Shown here: positions 38,623 through 47,820 of the stretch, in pieces
Layout of the letters: each line of letters begins with the position of its first letter
Position numbering within the stretch: position 1 is the first letter of the stretch
Origin: an uncultured Acetatifactor sp.
Lineage (GTDB): Bacteria > Bacillota > Clostridia > Lachnospirales > Lachnospiraceae
Direction of reading: 5' to 3'
Length of the DNA: 64,000 bases
Assembly: GCA_947589075.1 (NCBI GenBank)
Contig: CANQBS010000001.1
Location: forward strand, 62,001 to 126,000
Made by a program: the position numbers and the translations under genes
The notes under the pieces: generated by a model
The model's database searches: none
What the model saw: only the letters and a program-made list of their open reading frames with translations
What the model was told of the DNA's origin: nothing

Positions 38623-39984
38623 ATGAGAGTTTTATGGGTCTGCAATATCATGCTTCCTGTGATCGCCGAAAGGCTTCACAGGATGGCCAGTAATAAAGAA
38701 GGATGGCTCAGCGGACTGTTTCATCTGATCCTGGAGGGACAAAAGGAGAATCAGATCGAGCTGGGGATAGCCTTCCCCATCGAGAAGGAACTTGAGGGAT
38801 ACCGGGAGAGCATAGATCTGAGAGAAGGCGGAAAGTGCATTTGTTATGGCTTTTTTGAAGATATGAGACATGCCGAGATCTATGATGAGAAGCTGGAGGC
38901 GCGGTTTCGTGAAATCTATGAGGATTTTGCCCCGGATATCGTCCACTGCTTCGGTACGGAATACGGACATACCCTGGCGGCGGTGAGGAGCTGGGACAGA
39001 CCGCAAAGGATGTTAATTGGGATTCAGGGGCTTTGCGAAATCTACGCGAAGGCCTATCCCTCGGATCTCCCGGAAAAGGTATGGAAAAGCGTTACCCTGA
39101 GGGATATTCTGAGAAGGGATGATCTGAAGCAGCAGCAGGAGAAGTTTTTCATGCGGGGCAGGAGAGAGACAGAAGCGGTTCAAAAGGCCGGAAACATTAC
39201 GGGAAGGACGGCCTGGGATCGTTTTTATACGGAAAAATGGAACCCGGATGCCCGGTATTACAGGATGAATGAGACCCTCCGCCCTGAATTTTATGAGGGA
39301 GAATGGAAAGCCTCCGGCTGTAAGCCCCATACCATCTTTATAAGCCAGGGAGATTACCCCATAAAGGGACTTCATTATATGCTGTCAGCCCTTCCCGGGA
39401 TCAGGGAGCGATATCCGGACGTGAAGGTATATGTGGCAGGGGATAATATTACCAGAGCCGGAACCTGGAAGGAAAGGCTGAAGCTGTCCGCATACGGTAA
39501 GTATTTGCGGGCTCTTATAAAAGAAAATGCTCTGGAGGAACAGGTAGAGTTCCTTGGAAGGCTGAATGCGGCTCGGATGAAGGAGGCTTATCTGCAGGCA
39601 AATTTATTTGTCTGCTGTTCCTCTATTGAGAATTCCCCCAATTCCCTGGGGGAGGCTATGGTTCTGGGAATGCCCTGTGTCAGCGCGGACGTTGGGGGAA
39701 TCCCCAGCCTGTTTACAGACGGGGCGGATGGAATCCTTTACAGGGGACATGATTCCGGAGACGGCTTTGGAGGGAGAGATTGTGCCGGACCCTCTTTCGC
39801 CGGGGAGGATCCTCTTCCTGTCATATCCGCCTCTCTGCGGGATGCGGTCCTGGAAATCTTCGGGGACGGCAGGAAAGCGGCGGAATACGGAAGAAATGCC
39901 CGCAGGCACGGGCTAAAGACCCATGACGGGAAGCAGAATTATTTGAGACTGCTGGAGATTTATGGGGAGATCGGGGTGAAGTAA
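38623..39984 (+). CDS. Glycosyltransferase family 4
   Basis: MRVLWVCNIMLPVIAE; VHCFGTEYGH; CSSIENSPNSLGEAMVLGMPCVSADVGGIPSL. Confidence 0.9.
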   Translation: MRVLWVCNIMLPVIAERLHRMASNKEGWLSGLFHLILEGQKENQIELGIAFPIEKELEGYRESIDLREGGKCICYGFFEDMRHAEIYDEKLEARFREIYEDFAPDIVHCFGTEYGHTLAAVRSWDRPQRMLIGIQGLCEIYAKAYPSDLPEKVWKSVTLRDILRRDDLKQQQEKFFMRGRRETEAVQKAGNITGRTAWDRFYTEKWNPDARYYRMNETLRPEFYEGEWKASGCKPHTIFISQGDYPIKGLHYMLSALPGIRERYPDVKVYVAGDNITRAGTWKERLKLSAYGKYLRALIKENALEEQVEFLGRLNAARMKEAYLQANLFVCCSSIENSPNSLGEAMVLGMPCVSADVGGIPSLFTDGADGILYRGHDSGDGFGGRDCAGPSFAGEDPLPVISASLRDAVLEIFGDGRKAAEYGRNARRHGLKTHDGKQNYLRLLEIYGEIGVK

Positions 39985-39985
39985 A
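39965..39985 (+). repeat. 21-bp direct repeat, left copy flanking the wzy-like gene
   Basis: gggagatcggggtgaagtaaa, identical to 41579-41599. Confidence 0.97.
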
Positions 39986-41541
39986 TGAGGCTGGTATATA
40001 ATAGAAAAAGAGTTTTATACACCCTTTGTTTTATTGCGCTCAGTATCATTGATCTGCTGAAGGGCGGCGCAAAAGGGGATATCTGGTATGTGGCTGTAAA
40101 TTGTACCGGTCTTGTAATGATGATATTTATTTTCAGCGCATATCCGCTGAAGGATTTTTTTGACCTGTGGAATGGGGTATATACGATCTTGTGTATTGCA
40201 GCCATGGTTCTGGTCGGTATTTTCTGGACACCGACAGGGCGTTATGTGTTGTGGCAGATAGAAACGGCCCTGATGAATGTGTGGTGGATCGGCATCATGG
40301 CCAGATACCTGTTTCGCAAGGTGTTTGTTCAGAAGACGATTGTTTTTAAGCCCGGACTGGTCGGCTGGCTGTGGATCGCGATCAGTGTATTGATGATCGT
40401 TTCTGTGAACGAGAGCTGGTGGCCCTTGTGGTTTTTCTTTATGTTTGGAATTTTTTATCTTACCCCGTATCGGGAAGAAGACAGAAGAATCCTTTGGAAT
40501 GCCATGCTGGACGGAACGATCATCGGATTTTTCTGTATCCAATTATTCGCATATGGTTTTAGACCGTATGATGAAGTGCGTTACAAAGGTGCTTTTAGTA
40601 ATTGCAACATAGCTGCATTATATTATCTGATCGTATACCTGATGTGCCTGTTCAAACTGCATCTGATAGAATGTGAAAGATCAAAAAGGGGATGGAAAAT
40701 CTTTTATCTTGTGGGAGCAGGAGGAATGTTGTCGTTTCAGCTGTTCACGCTTTGCAGGACGGCCTGGGTCACTTCTTTTATAGTCACCATTTTGTATGGG
40801 ATTTTTGTGATCAGAAAGATATGGAAGAAATCCTGGAAACAGGTTTTGTACCGGGGATGTGCCCTGGCGCTGGCTGTGATCCTCACTTTTTTGCCCGTGT
40901 TTTTTACGATCCGCTGGCTGCCGACAATCCTGCATCATCCGATCTGGTATGAAGGGGAATATAGTATAGAAAAAGTGCACTCCTTTGACCCGCCGGACTC
41001 TGAAAAATATATTGATCTGGATGATTTTTTATCAGAGTTTTTGGGACGGATTCAGAATGTTTTTGAGCAGGCTGCATTGATGGATCCGTTTGTACTGCAT
41101 GTTAATGCTTCCAGCGGAGAATATGAAACGGTTCCTGTGGCGGATATTCCCGGGATAAGTGGATCGCTGGAGATCAGAATAGCGATTTTTAAAGCATATT
41201 TAAGCAGGCTCAATTTGTTTGGTCATAAGATGCAGGAAGGCTTTTTTAACATTGGCGCCTACAGCTATCATTCCTGGCACGCCCAGAATCTATGGATCCA
41301 AATAGCATTTGATTATGGTATACCTGCAGGAATTTTATTTGTTTTTCTCACGGTCCTTATTTTGGTTCGCCAGAAAAAAAAGATGGAGCGCTCAGAAAAT
41401 ATATATGCTGTTTTCCCGTTCTTTATATGTGCAGCAGCTTTTATATTCGGAACGATGGAAGTGGTGTGGAATCCCGGGCAGCTCATTATGTTTTTGTTTT
41501 TCTTTGTCCAGCATCCTTTGTTCGGATCCAAAAAGGCTTGA
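39985..41541 (+). CDS. O-antigen ligase/polymerase-like membrane protein (Wzy candidate)
   Basis: Many TM segments, GAFSNCNIAALYYLIVYLMCL motif, long extracytoplasmic loop, HAQNLWIQIAFDYGIPAGILFV. Confidence 0.85.
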   Translation: MRLVYNRKRVLYTLCFIALSIIDLLKGGAKGDIWYVAVNCTGLVMMIFIFSAYPLKDFFDLWNGVYTILCIAAMVLVGIFWTPTGRYVLWQIETALMNVWWIGIMARYLFRKVFVQKTIVFKPGLVGWLWIAISVLMIVSVNESWWPLWFFFMFGIFYLTPYREEDRRILWNAMLDGTIIGFFCIQLFAYGFRPYDEVRYKGAFSNCNIAALYYLIVYLMCLFKLHLIECERSKRGWKIFYLVGAGGMLSFQLFTLCRTAWVTSFIVTILYGIFVIRKIWKKSWKQVLYRGCALALAVILTFLPVFFTIRWLPTILHHPIWYEGEYSIEKVHSFDPPDSEKYIDLDDFLSEFLGRIQNVFEQAALMDPFVLHVNASSGEYETVPVADIPGISGSLEIRIAIFKAYLSRLNLFGHKMQEGFFNIGAYSYHSWHAQNLWIQIAFDYGIPAGILFVFLTVLILVRQKKKMERSENIYAVFPFFICAAAFIFGTMEVVWNPGQLIMFLFFFVQHPLFGSKKA

Positions 41542-41578
41542 CTGCGATAAGCTTAAGGAATGCTGCTGTATTACTGCA

Positions 41579-41599
41579 GGGAGATCGGGGTGAAGTAAA
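41579..41599 (+). repeat. 21-bp direct repeat, right copy flanking the wzy-like gene
   Basis: gggagatcggggtgaagtaaa; in frame it encodes the GT4 C-terminal remnant REIGVK-stop. Confidence 0.97.
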
Positions 41600-41650
41600 A
41601 CTGTGTCAAAAGAATCTTCCGACATGCGAAAGGACTGGAAAGGGTCGGGT

Positions 41651-42973
41651 ATGAGAATCGTTTTAGTATCCAATTATATCAACCACCATCAGATTCCCTT
41701 CTGTCAGGCCATGTGCAGGCAGGAGGATGTGGATTTTACTTTTATCCAGACGGAACCCATGGAAGAAGAACGGGTGAGGATGGGCTGGCAGAGCGCGGTA
41801 TCATTGCCTTTCCTGAGGCTATTTTATGAAGAACCCCAGGTATGTCGGGAACTCATTGCGGAAAGTGAAGTTGTCATCTTCGGGGGCTGTGAGGATGAAA
41901 GCTATATTGTGGAAAGACTGCAGGCCGGAAAACCCGTTGTCCGTTACAGTGAAAGATTATATAAAGAAGGGCAGTGGAAGGCTGTTTCCCCCAGAGGACT
42001 GTTAAAGAAATATAAGGATCATGTGAAATACCGCAGGGCGCCGGTATATCTGCTCTGCGCCGGGGCCTATGTGGCGGATGATTTCCATATCATCAGGGCT
42101 TATCCGGGTAAAATGTACAGGTGGGGGTATTTCCCTGAGAAAAAAGAATATGATCTGGAAAAACTGTTCAGGGAAAAGGGCTATTCCCGGGAGGACGTTT
42201 CTGAGGCAGAAAGGAAAAAGAGCGTTCAGGTTCCCTATATACTCTGGGCCGGCAGGATGATCGGCTGGAAGCATCCGGAGCTGGCGGTCTATGCGGCAAA
42301 ACGGCTTAAAGACAGGGGAATTCCTTTCCATCTGGATATGGCGGGGGGCGGAGCGCTGGAGAAGAGGATCAAAGAGCTGACAGAGCGCCTGGAATTAACG
42401 GAGGAAGTGACGCTTACAGGATTCCGTACGCCGACGCAGATCAGAGAGATGATGGAACGGGCCGATATCTGCCTGATCACCAGCGACCGGAAGGAAGGCT
42501 GGGGCGCCGTGGTAAATGAGGCCATGAACAGCGGGTGTGCGGTCATTGCAGATCATATGGTTGGGGCGGTTCCCTATCTGATCCGGCATGGAAAAAACGG
42601 GATGATCTACCGGGACGGAGATTCGGAGCAGCTGTACGAGATCGCCGCACGTCTGGCCTGCGATCCGGAAATGCGCAGAAAATTGGGAGAAGGAGCGTAT
42701 CGGACCATCGTGGAGGTATGGAATCCGGAAACGGCGGCTGCGAACCTGATGAAGCTGCTGGCAGAGATTGGAATCGTGCAGCCGCAGGAGAGCGGCGGAA
42801 GAGAGAAAATCGGAAGTTATGCAGATTTGGAACGCGGAAAGGACGAAAAAGGGAGTGAAGGTTCCTCTTTGGAGGATCCGGATCTGACCGGACCCTGTTC
42901 CCCGGCGCCGGTGATCCATGAGAGGCTTATGTACCGACATTTGATGAGAGATCCAGTGAAAGAGATCCGATGA
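41651..42973 (+). CDS. Glycosyltransferase family 4
   Basis: MRIVLVSNYINHHQIPFC; ILWAGRMIGWKHPELAVYAAKRL; TSDRKEGWGAVVNEAMNSGCAVIADHMVGAVPYLI. Confidence 0.9.
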   Translation: MRIVLVSNYINHHQIPFCQAMCRQEDVDFTFIQTEPMEEERVRMGWQSAVSLPFLRLFYEEPQVCRELIAESEVVIFGGCEDESYIVERLQAGKPVVRYSERLYKEGQWKAVSPRGLLKKYKDHVKYRRAPVYLLCAGAYVADDFHIIRAYPGKMYRWGYFPEKKEYDLEKLFREKGYSREDVSEAERKKSVQVPYILWAGRMIGWKHPELAVYAAKRLKDRGIPFHLDMAGGGALEKRIKELTERLELTEEVTLTGFRTPTQIREMMERADICLITSDRKEGWGAVVNEAMNSGCAVIADHMVGAVPYLIRHGKNGMIYRDGDSEQLYEIAARLACDPEMRRKLGEGAYRTIVEVWNPETAAANLMKLLAEIGIVQPQESGGREKIGSYADLERGKDEKGSEGSSLEDPDLTGPCSPAPVIHERLMYRHLMRDPVKEIR

Positions 42974-43013
42974 AAGAAATCTGATGAAAGAGATCTGATG
43001 CAAGATATTTGAG
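42942..43013 (+). repeat. 14-bp tandem repeat at the GT4/GT2 junction, about five units
   Basis: gaaagagatccgat / gaaagaaatctgat / gaaagagatctgat / gcaagatatttgag with a degenerate first unit. Confidence 0.8.
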
Positions 43014-43023
43014 AAAGGGATCC

Positions 43024-44106
43024 ATGACCGGAAAACGGGCTGTGGATCTCCGACGGAAAGAGGCAGCCGGAATGAATGTTCATGGAAGTCTGGAAGAGGG
43101 AAATTCCCCTCTTGTCAGTATTATTGTACCGGTATATAATGTTATGAGTTATCTCCCCAGATGTGTTGAAACCTTGAAGGGGCAGACCTACCGGAATATA
43201 GAGATTCTTCTGGTGGACGACGGATCTACGGACGGAACGTCCGCACTGTGCGATCGGCTGGAAAAGACAGACAGCAGGATCCGGGTTTTTCATAAGCAGA
43301 ACGGAGGAACTTCTTCCGCCAGAAATCTGGGGATATCAAAGGCTCAGGGAGAATATCTGGGTTTTGTGGACAGCGACGATTACACAGAGAAGGATATGTA
43401 TGAACGGCTGATGTCCGCTGTCCTGCGTTATGGCACGAAAGCGGCCCAGATCGGCAGGGACGAGCTGGACGCTCTGGGAAACAGGATGCCGGATATCTGT
43501 GTTCCGCCCCAGGAGGCAGGGATCATCTCTCAAAAGGATTTCCTGCGGGAGCTGCTGATGCACAGAGGTGACTGTTCCTTTTGTACCAAGCTGATCAGTC
43601 GGGAATGTTTTGAGGGAAGGGGCTTTCCGGAAGGCGTATTGAATGAGGATTTCCGCCTGCTGGTGGAAATGCTGCAGGAGATGGGTCCCATTGTTTCCCT
43701 GCCCGGTTATGCATATCATGTTTGTTATCGCCCGGACAGCAACACTCGTAAGGTGGGGAAGGAAGCCTTTTCCAGGGTATATGGCGACAGTGTGGACAAT
43801 GCTGATCTGGTGTGTGAGATGGTAAAAAAGGGATATCCGGAAGGAACGGAGGCAGATCCTGATATGGTGGCTGTGGCCTTCCGGTTTGAGGTTTTCCAGA
43901 GACTGGAATATCTGCTGCATATCCCCATCGCTCAGATGGAAAAGGAAAACGGGCAGTATCAGACCATTGTCCGCTGGATGAGGGGTAATTTCTTCCGCGC
44001 TTTGGGAAATCCGTATCTGACGGTGAAAAATAAGGTTTATCACCTGCTGTTTGCCATTGCACCGAAGGGGATCCGGGTGGTGCATCGGCGGCTGAAAGGC
44101 TTGTGA
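43024..44106 (+). CDS. Glycosyltransferase family 2
   Basis: VSIIVPVYNVMSYLPRCVETLKGQTYRNIEILLVDDGSTDGTSALCD; SARNLGISKAQGEYLGFVDSDD. Confidence 0.94.
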   Translation: MTGKRAVDLRRKEAAGMNVHGSLEEGNSPLVSIIVPVYNVMSYLPRCVETLKGQTYRNIEILLVDDGSTDGTSALCDRLEKTDSRIRVFHKQNGGTSSARNLGISKAQGEYLGFVDSDDYTEKDMYERLMSAVLRYGTKAAQIGRDELDALGNRMPDICVPPQEAGIISQKDFLRELLMHRGDCSFCTKLISRECFEGRGFPEGVLNEDFRLLVEMLQEMGPIVSLPGYAYHVCYRPDSNTRKVGKEAFSRVYGDSVDNADLVCEMVKKGYPEGTEADPDMVAVAFRFEVFQRLEYLLHIPIAQMEKENGQYQTIVRWMRGNFFRALGNPYLTVKNKVYHLLFAIAPKGIRVVHRRLKGL

Positions 44107-44149
44107 AGAGTTCGTCATTGCGAGGGTTTGTGAAAGGCTGGGAGGTATT

Positions 44150-44791
44150 ATGTATCAGAAAATAAAAAGAGGGATGGATTTTATCCTTTCCCTGGCGGGT
44201 ATCCTCATATTGTTTCCCTTTTTGATCATTCTTGCAGCCGTTATCAAGCTGGATTCTCCTGGCCCGGTCTTTTTCAGACAAAAGAGGGTGGGAATCCATA
44301 AAACATATTTTCAGATCCTGAAATTCCGCACCATGAGGAGCGATACCCCAAAGGACACGCCTACTCATTTGCTGAAGAATCCGGAACAGTATATTACAAA
44401 GACCGGAAGGTTTTTACGCAGGACAAGTCTGGATGAGCTGCCCCAGATCTTCAATATCCTGAAGGGAGATATGTCCATCGTAGGACCGAGACCGGCGCTG
44501 TGGAACCAGTATGATCTGATCGCGGAACGTGATAAATACGGAGCCAATGATGTCCGGCCCGGGCTGACCGGATGGGCGCAGATCAATGGCCGGGATGAAC
44601 TGGAGATACCGGTAAAAGCCGGTCTGGACGGGGAATATGTGAGAAAAATGGGTCTGCTCATGGATCTCAGATGCTTCTTCGGCACCTTCTTAAGCGTCCT
44701 GCGGGAGGACGGGGTCGTAGAAGGCGGTACCGGAGCCATGAAGGAGGAAACTGCAGGGAATGACGAAAAGAATATTGATCACGGGTTATAA
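44150..44791 (+). CDS. Undecaprenyl-phosphate sugar transferase, PglC/EpsL-like (PF02397)
   Basis: KLDSPGPVFFRQKRVGIHKTYFQILKFRTMRSD; SLDELPQIFNILKGDMSIVGPRPAL. Confidence 0.94.
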   Translation: MYQKIKRGMDFILSLAGILILFPFLIILAAVIKLDSPGPVFFRQKRVGIHKTYFQILKFRTMRSDTPKDTPTHLLKNPEQYITKTGRFLRRTSLDELPQIFNILKGDMSIVGPRPALWNQYDLIAERDKYGANDVRPGLTGWAQINGRDELEIPVKAGLDGEYVRKMGLLMDLRCFFGTFLSVLREDGVVEGGTGAMKEETAGNDEKNIDHGL

Positions 44792-45671
44792 CAGTTATAT
44801 CGGTACCAGTGTAGAACGGTATCTGGTGCGATACAATGCCGATCTTGGCAGGGAAGAGTACCGGATTGATACGATTGCCCAAAGGGATGATACCTGGGAA
44901 GATCATAATTTTTCGCCGTATGATACGGTATTCCATGTGTCAGGCATCGCACATTCCGATGTGGAGAAAACGGCGAAGAGCGAAAAGTCCCTATATGATC
45001 AGGTAAATTGTGATCTGGCAGTCCGGACAGCTGTCAAAGCGAAGGCCCAGGGCGTGCATCAGTTTATTTTTATGAGCAGCGTGATCGTTTATGGAGAAAG
45101 TGCACCTGTGGGCTGTACAAAACATATCACAGAGCATACGCTCTGTGCTCCTGCCAATTTCTATGGGGACAGTAAACTGCAGGCGGAGAAGAGGCTGAAG
45201 GAACTGGAGGAAGGGGATTTTCATGTGGCGGTTCTGAGAGCTCCATTTATTTATGGAAGGGGTTGTAAGGGCAATTATCCCCTGATGGCGGGCCTCGCAA
45301 AAAGGATGCCTTTTTTCCCGGATATTGAAAACCAGCGCAGTATGTTATATATAGAAAACCTTGCAGAATTTGTTCGGATGCTGATTGATGACGGGAGAGG
45401 AGGACTTTTCTTCCCCCAGAATCGGGAGTATACCACCACCTCTCAGATGGTGCAGCTGATCGGGATGGCAAATGGCCGCAGGATCCGTTTGTGGGGGATT
45501 TTGAACCCGTTGGTGAGATTCATATCCAAAATGCCGGGAAAAGCCGGGAAAATGGCGAATAAGGCTTTTGGAAGCCTGACTGTGGACCAGACTCTGAGCA
45601 CGAAGGATTTTTCAGGATACCAGATCTTTTCGCTGAAGGAAAGCATCATGCGTACGGAGGGAAAAGTTTGA
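44760..45671 (+). CDS. NAD-dependent epimerase/dehydratase family protein
   Basis: KRILITGYNSYIGTSVERYL Rossmann motif; FIFMSSVIVYGES; YGDSKLQAEKRL. Confidence 0.9.
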   Translation: MTKRILITGYNSYIGTSVERYLVRYNADLGREEYRIDTIAQRDDTWEDHNFSPYDTVFHVSGIAHSDVEKTAKSEKSLYDQVNCDLAVRTAVKAKAQGVHQFIFMSSVIVYGESAPVGCTKHITEHTLCAPANFYGDSKLQAEKRLKELEEGDFHVAVLRAPFIYGRGCKGNYPLMAGLAKRMPFFPDIENQRSMLYIENLAEFVRMLIDDGRGGLFFPQNREYTTTSQMVQLIGMANGRRIRLWGILNPLVRFISKMPGKAGKMANKAFGSLTVDQTLSTKDFSGYQIFSLKESIMRTEGKV

Positions 45672-46423
45672 AGATATCAGTTATTACGGTGGCATATAAC
45701 AGTGAGAGGACAATAGCCCGCACTATCGAGTCTGTGCTGGGACAGACCTGTATTGAAAAATACCCTGATACCCTGGAATATCTTATCATTGACGGCGCAA
45801 GCAGTGACAGGACAGTGGAGATCGCGAAAGATTACAGGGAGTTGTTTGAAGGGAAAAGGGCGGAATACCGTATCTTAAGTGAGCCTGACGGCGGAATTTA
45901 TGATGCTATGAACAAAGGGATCCGGCTGGCTTCCGGGGATGTGATCGGAATCCTGAACAGTGATGACTGGTACGAAGAGGATACTCTGGAGACAGTGATA
46001 CATACCTTTGAGAAGACAGACTGTGATCTGATGTTTGCGGATATCCGGATGCACAGAGAGGATGGCAGTACTTTTATAAAAAAAGCGAGACAAAGAAGTT
46101 TTCAGACTTCCAGGGACTGGAATCACCCTACCACTTTTGTGAAGGCTGGTCTCTATAAGGAATACCCTTTCCGCAATCTGGGAATTCACGATGACTATGG
46201 CTTTTATTTGCAGATGAGGAAGCTGGGGGTCCGGATCGTGACGGTGAACAAGGTACTGGCCGACTTCAGAATGGGCGGGGCGAGTAACCACAGGAGTTTT
46301 AAGGAAGCTCTCAGGAGAATTAAGGACAGGTATTTGTACTGCTACAGAATCAATGGTTACAGCCGGTGGTATTTGTTGGAGTGTGTGGCAATCGAACTGG
46401 GGAAGATGGTGCTGGCAGGTTGA
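45668..46423 (+). CDS. Glycosyltransferase family 2
   Basis: ISVITVAYNSERTIARTIESVLGQT; YDAMNKGIRLASGDVIGILNSDDWYEED. Confidence 0.93.
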   Translation: MKISVITVAYNSERTIARTIESVLGQTCIEKYPDTLEYLIIDGASSDRTVEIAKDYRELFEGKRAEYRILSEPDGGIYDAMNKGIRLASGDVIGILNSDDWYEEDTLETVIHTFEKTDCDLMFADIRMHREDGSTFIKKARQRSFQTSRDWNHPTTFVKAGLYKEYPFRNLGIHDDYGFYLQMRKLGVRIVTVNKVLADFRMGGASNHRSFKEALRRIKDRYLYCYRINGYSRWYLLECVAIELGKMVLAG

Positions 46424-46498
46424 TCGGTGATCAAAACCGCAGCATGAAAAGCACGGACAGGGTGCGGCCCGACTCTTTGTGTTTATTGGAGGAATCAG

Positions 46499-47632
46499 GT
46501 GAAAATAGGGATCGATTTATTATGGGTCAGACCCGGGATATGCGGCGGGACAGAATCTTATATCAGAAATCTGATGGAAGGTTTTGGAACCTATGATTCG
46601 AAGAATGAATATTTGCTGTTTGTGACGAGGGATAATCGCTATAGCTTTGAAAAATATAGTCGGTATTCAAATATGCAGTTATATGAATGCGCCGTGGATT
46701 GCAGTGTGCAGGCAAAACGAATACTGTGGGAAAATCTGCATTTGGACAGAATAGCGGTAAAACTGCAGGTCGATGTAATGTTCATCCCGGTGTACAGCAA
46801 GCCTGTGACTTATGGGAGCGGAATCCCTTATGTATGTGTGATCCACGATCTGCAGGCTCTTCATTATCCCCAATATTTTCCATGGATAAAGAGAATCTTC
46901 TTCCGGCTTATGTGGTGGTTCGCCTGCAGGACGGCGAAAAGGGTTATTGTGATTTCAAAATTTGGGGAGAGGGATTTGATCTCCAGGTACCCCTTTGCGG
47001 GAAATCGGGTAAAGGTGATTTATAATCCGGTGACCGGCACAGCGGAAAGCCTGTCAGAGGAAGCGGAGAGAGTAAGCTGGTCGGAGATCTCCCGTAAATA
47101 TGGGATTAAGAAGGACGGGTTCTTTTATTGTGTCAGCTCCCTGCTGCCTCATAAGAATCTTCCTACAGTGTTAAAAGCCATATCCCTTATAAAAAAGGAG
47201 AATCCGGAAGTGAAGCTCGTCCTCAGCGGTGTCGGGAAACGTGATCGGTTTTTTGATGACATGATTAGTGGACTGGGACTTGAGGAAACGGTGATCCATA
47301 CAGGATATATTTCCGATATGGAAAGGGATTGCTTATATGAAAATTGCCATATGTTTTTATTTCCCAGCATTTTCGAAGGTTTCGGCATGCCTCCTATCGA
47401 AGCTATGCGGAAGGGTAAACGGGTGGTTATGACTCGGGAAAGCTGCCTGGAAGAGGTAACAGAGGGCAGGGCTGTTTATGTGAAAGATCCATTTGACGAA
47501 GAGGAATGGGTACGCAGGATTAAAGATGCAGAAAAGATGGAAGAAAAGATTGAGATTTTTGAAAATTATAGTCTGAATAATGTTACCGAACAGTATATTC
47601 AGGTTTTAACTGATTGTGCCGCCATGAAATAA
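46499..47632 (+). CDS. Glycosyltransferase family 4
   Basis: PYVCVIHDLQALHYPQYF; CVSSLLPHKNLPTVLKAI; LFPSIFEGFGMPPIEAMRKGKRVVMT. Confidence 0.94.
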   Translation: MKIGIDLLWVRPGICGGTESYIRNLMEGFGTYDSKNEYLLFVTRDNRYSFEKYSRYSNMQLYECAVDCSVQAKRILWENLHLDRIAVKLQVDVMFIPVYSKPVTYGSGIPYVCVIHDLQALHYPQYFPWIKRIFFRLMWWFACRTAKRVIVISKFGERDLISRYPFAGNRVKVIYNPVTGTAESLSEEAERVSWSEISRKYGIKKDGFFYCVSSLLPHKNLPTVLKAISLIKKENPEVKLVLSGVGKRDRFFDDMISGLGLEETVIHTGYISDMERDCLYENCHMFLFPSIFEGFGMPPIEAMRKGKRVVMTRESCLEEVTEGRAVYVKDPFDEEEWVRRIKDAEKMEEKIEIFENYSLNNVTEQYIQVLTDCAAMK

Positions 47633-47650
47633 TGGATATTATTTCGGATG

Positions 47651-47678
47651 TTCCGGTGCGGGATTGCATGCACCGGAA
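47651..47678. other. Inverted repeat at the boundary of the two polysaccharide modules
   Basis: TTCCGGTGC-gggattgcat-GCACCGGAA, perfect 9-bp stem, no clear U tract. Confidence 0.6.
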
Positions 47679-47820
47679 ATGTATGTTAACATTATACGGA
47701 AAAGGGGAAACAAATATGGACTTGAATTGAAAAATGATATTACAATAGAGTGAAATCTAGAAAGCAAGATATGCAGAAAAATCAGGTAATTCAAACAGTG
47801 CTAGAAGAAAAGGATGCTAT

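Noticed and set aside
47651-47678. Inverted repeat as attachment site or transposon end
   Set aside because: Only 9 bp, no matching copy seen at the other end, no integrase or transposase nearby.
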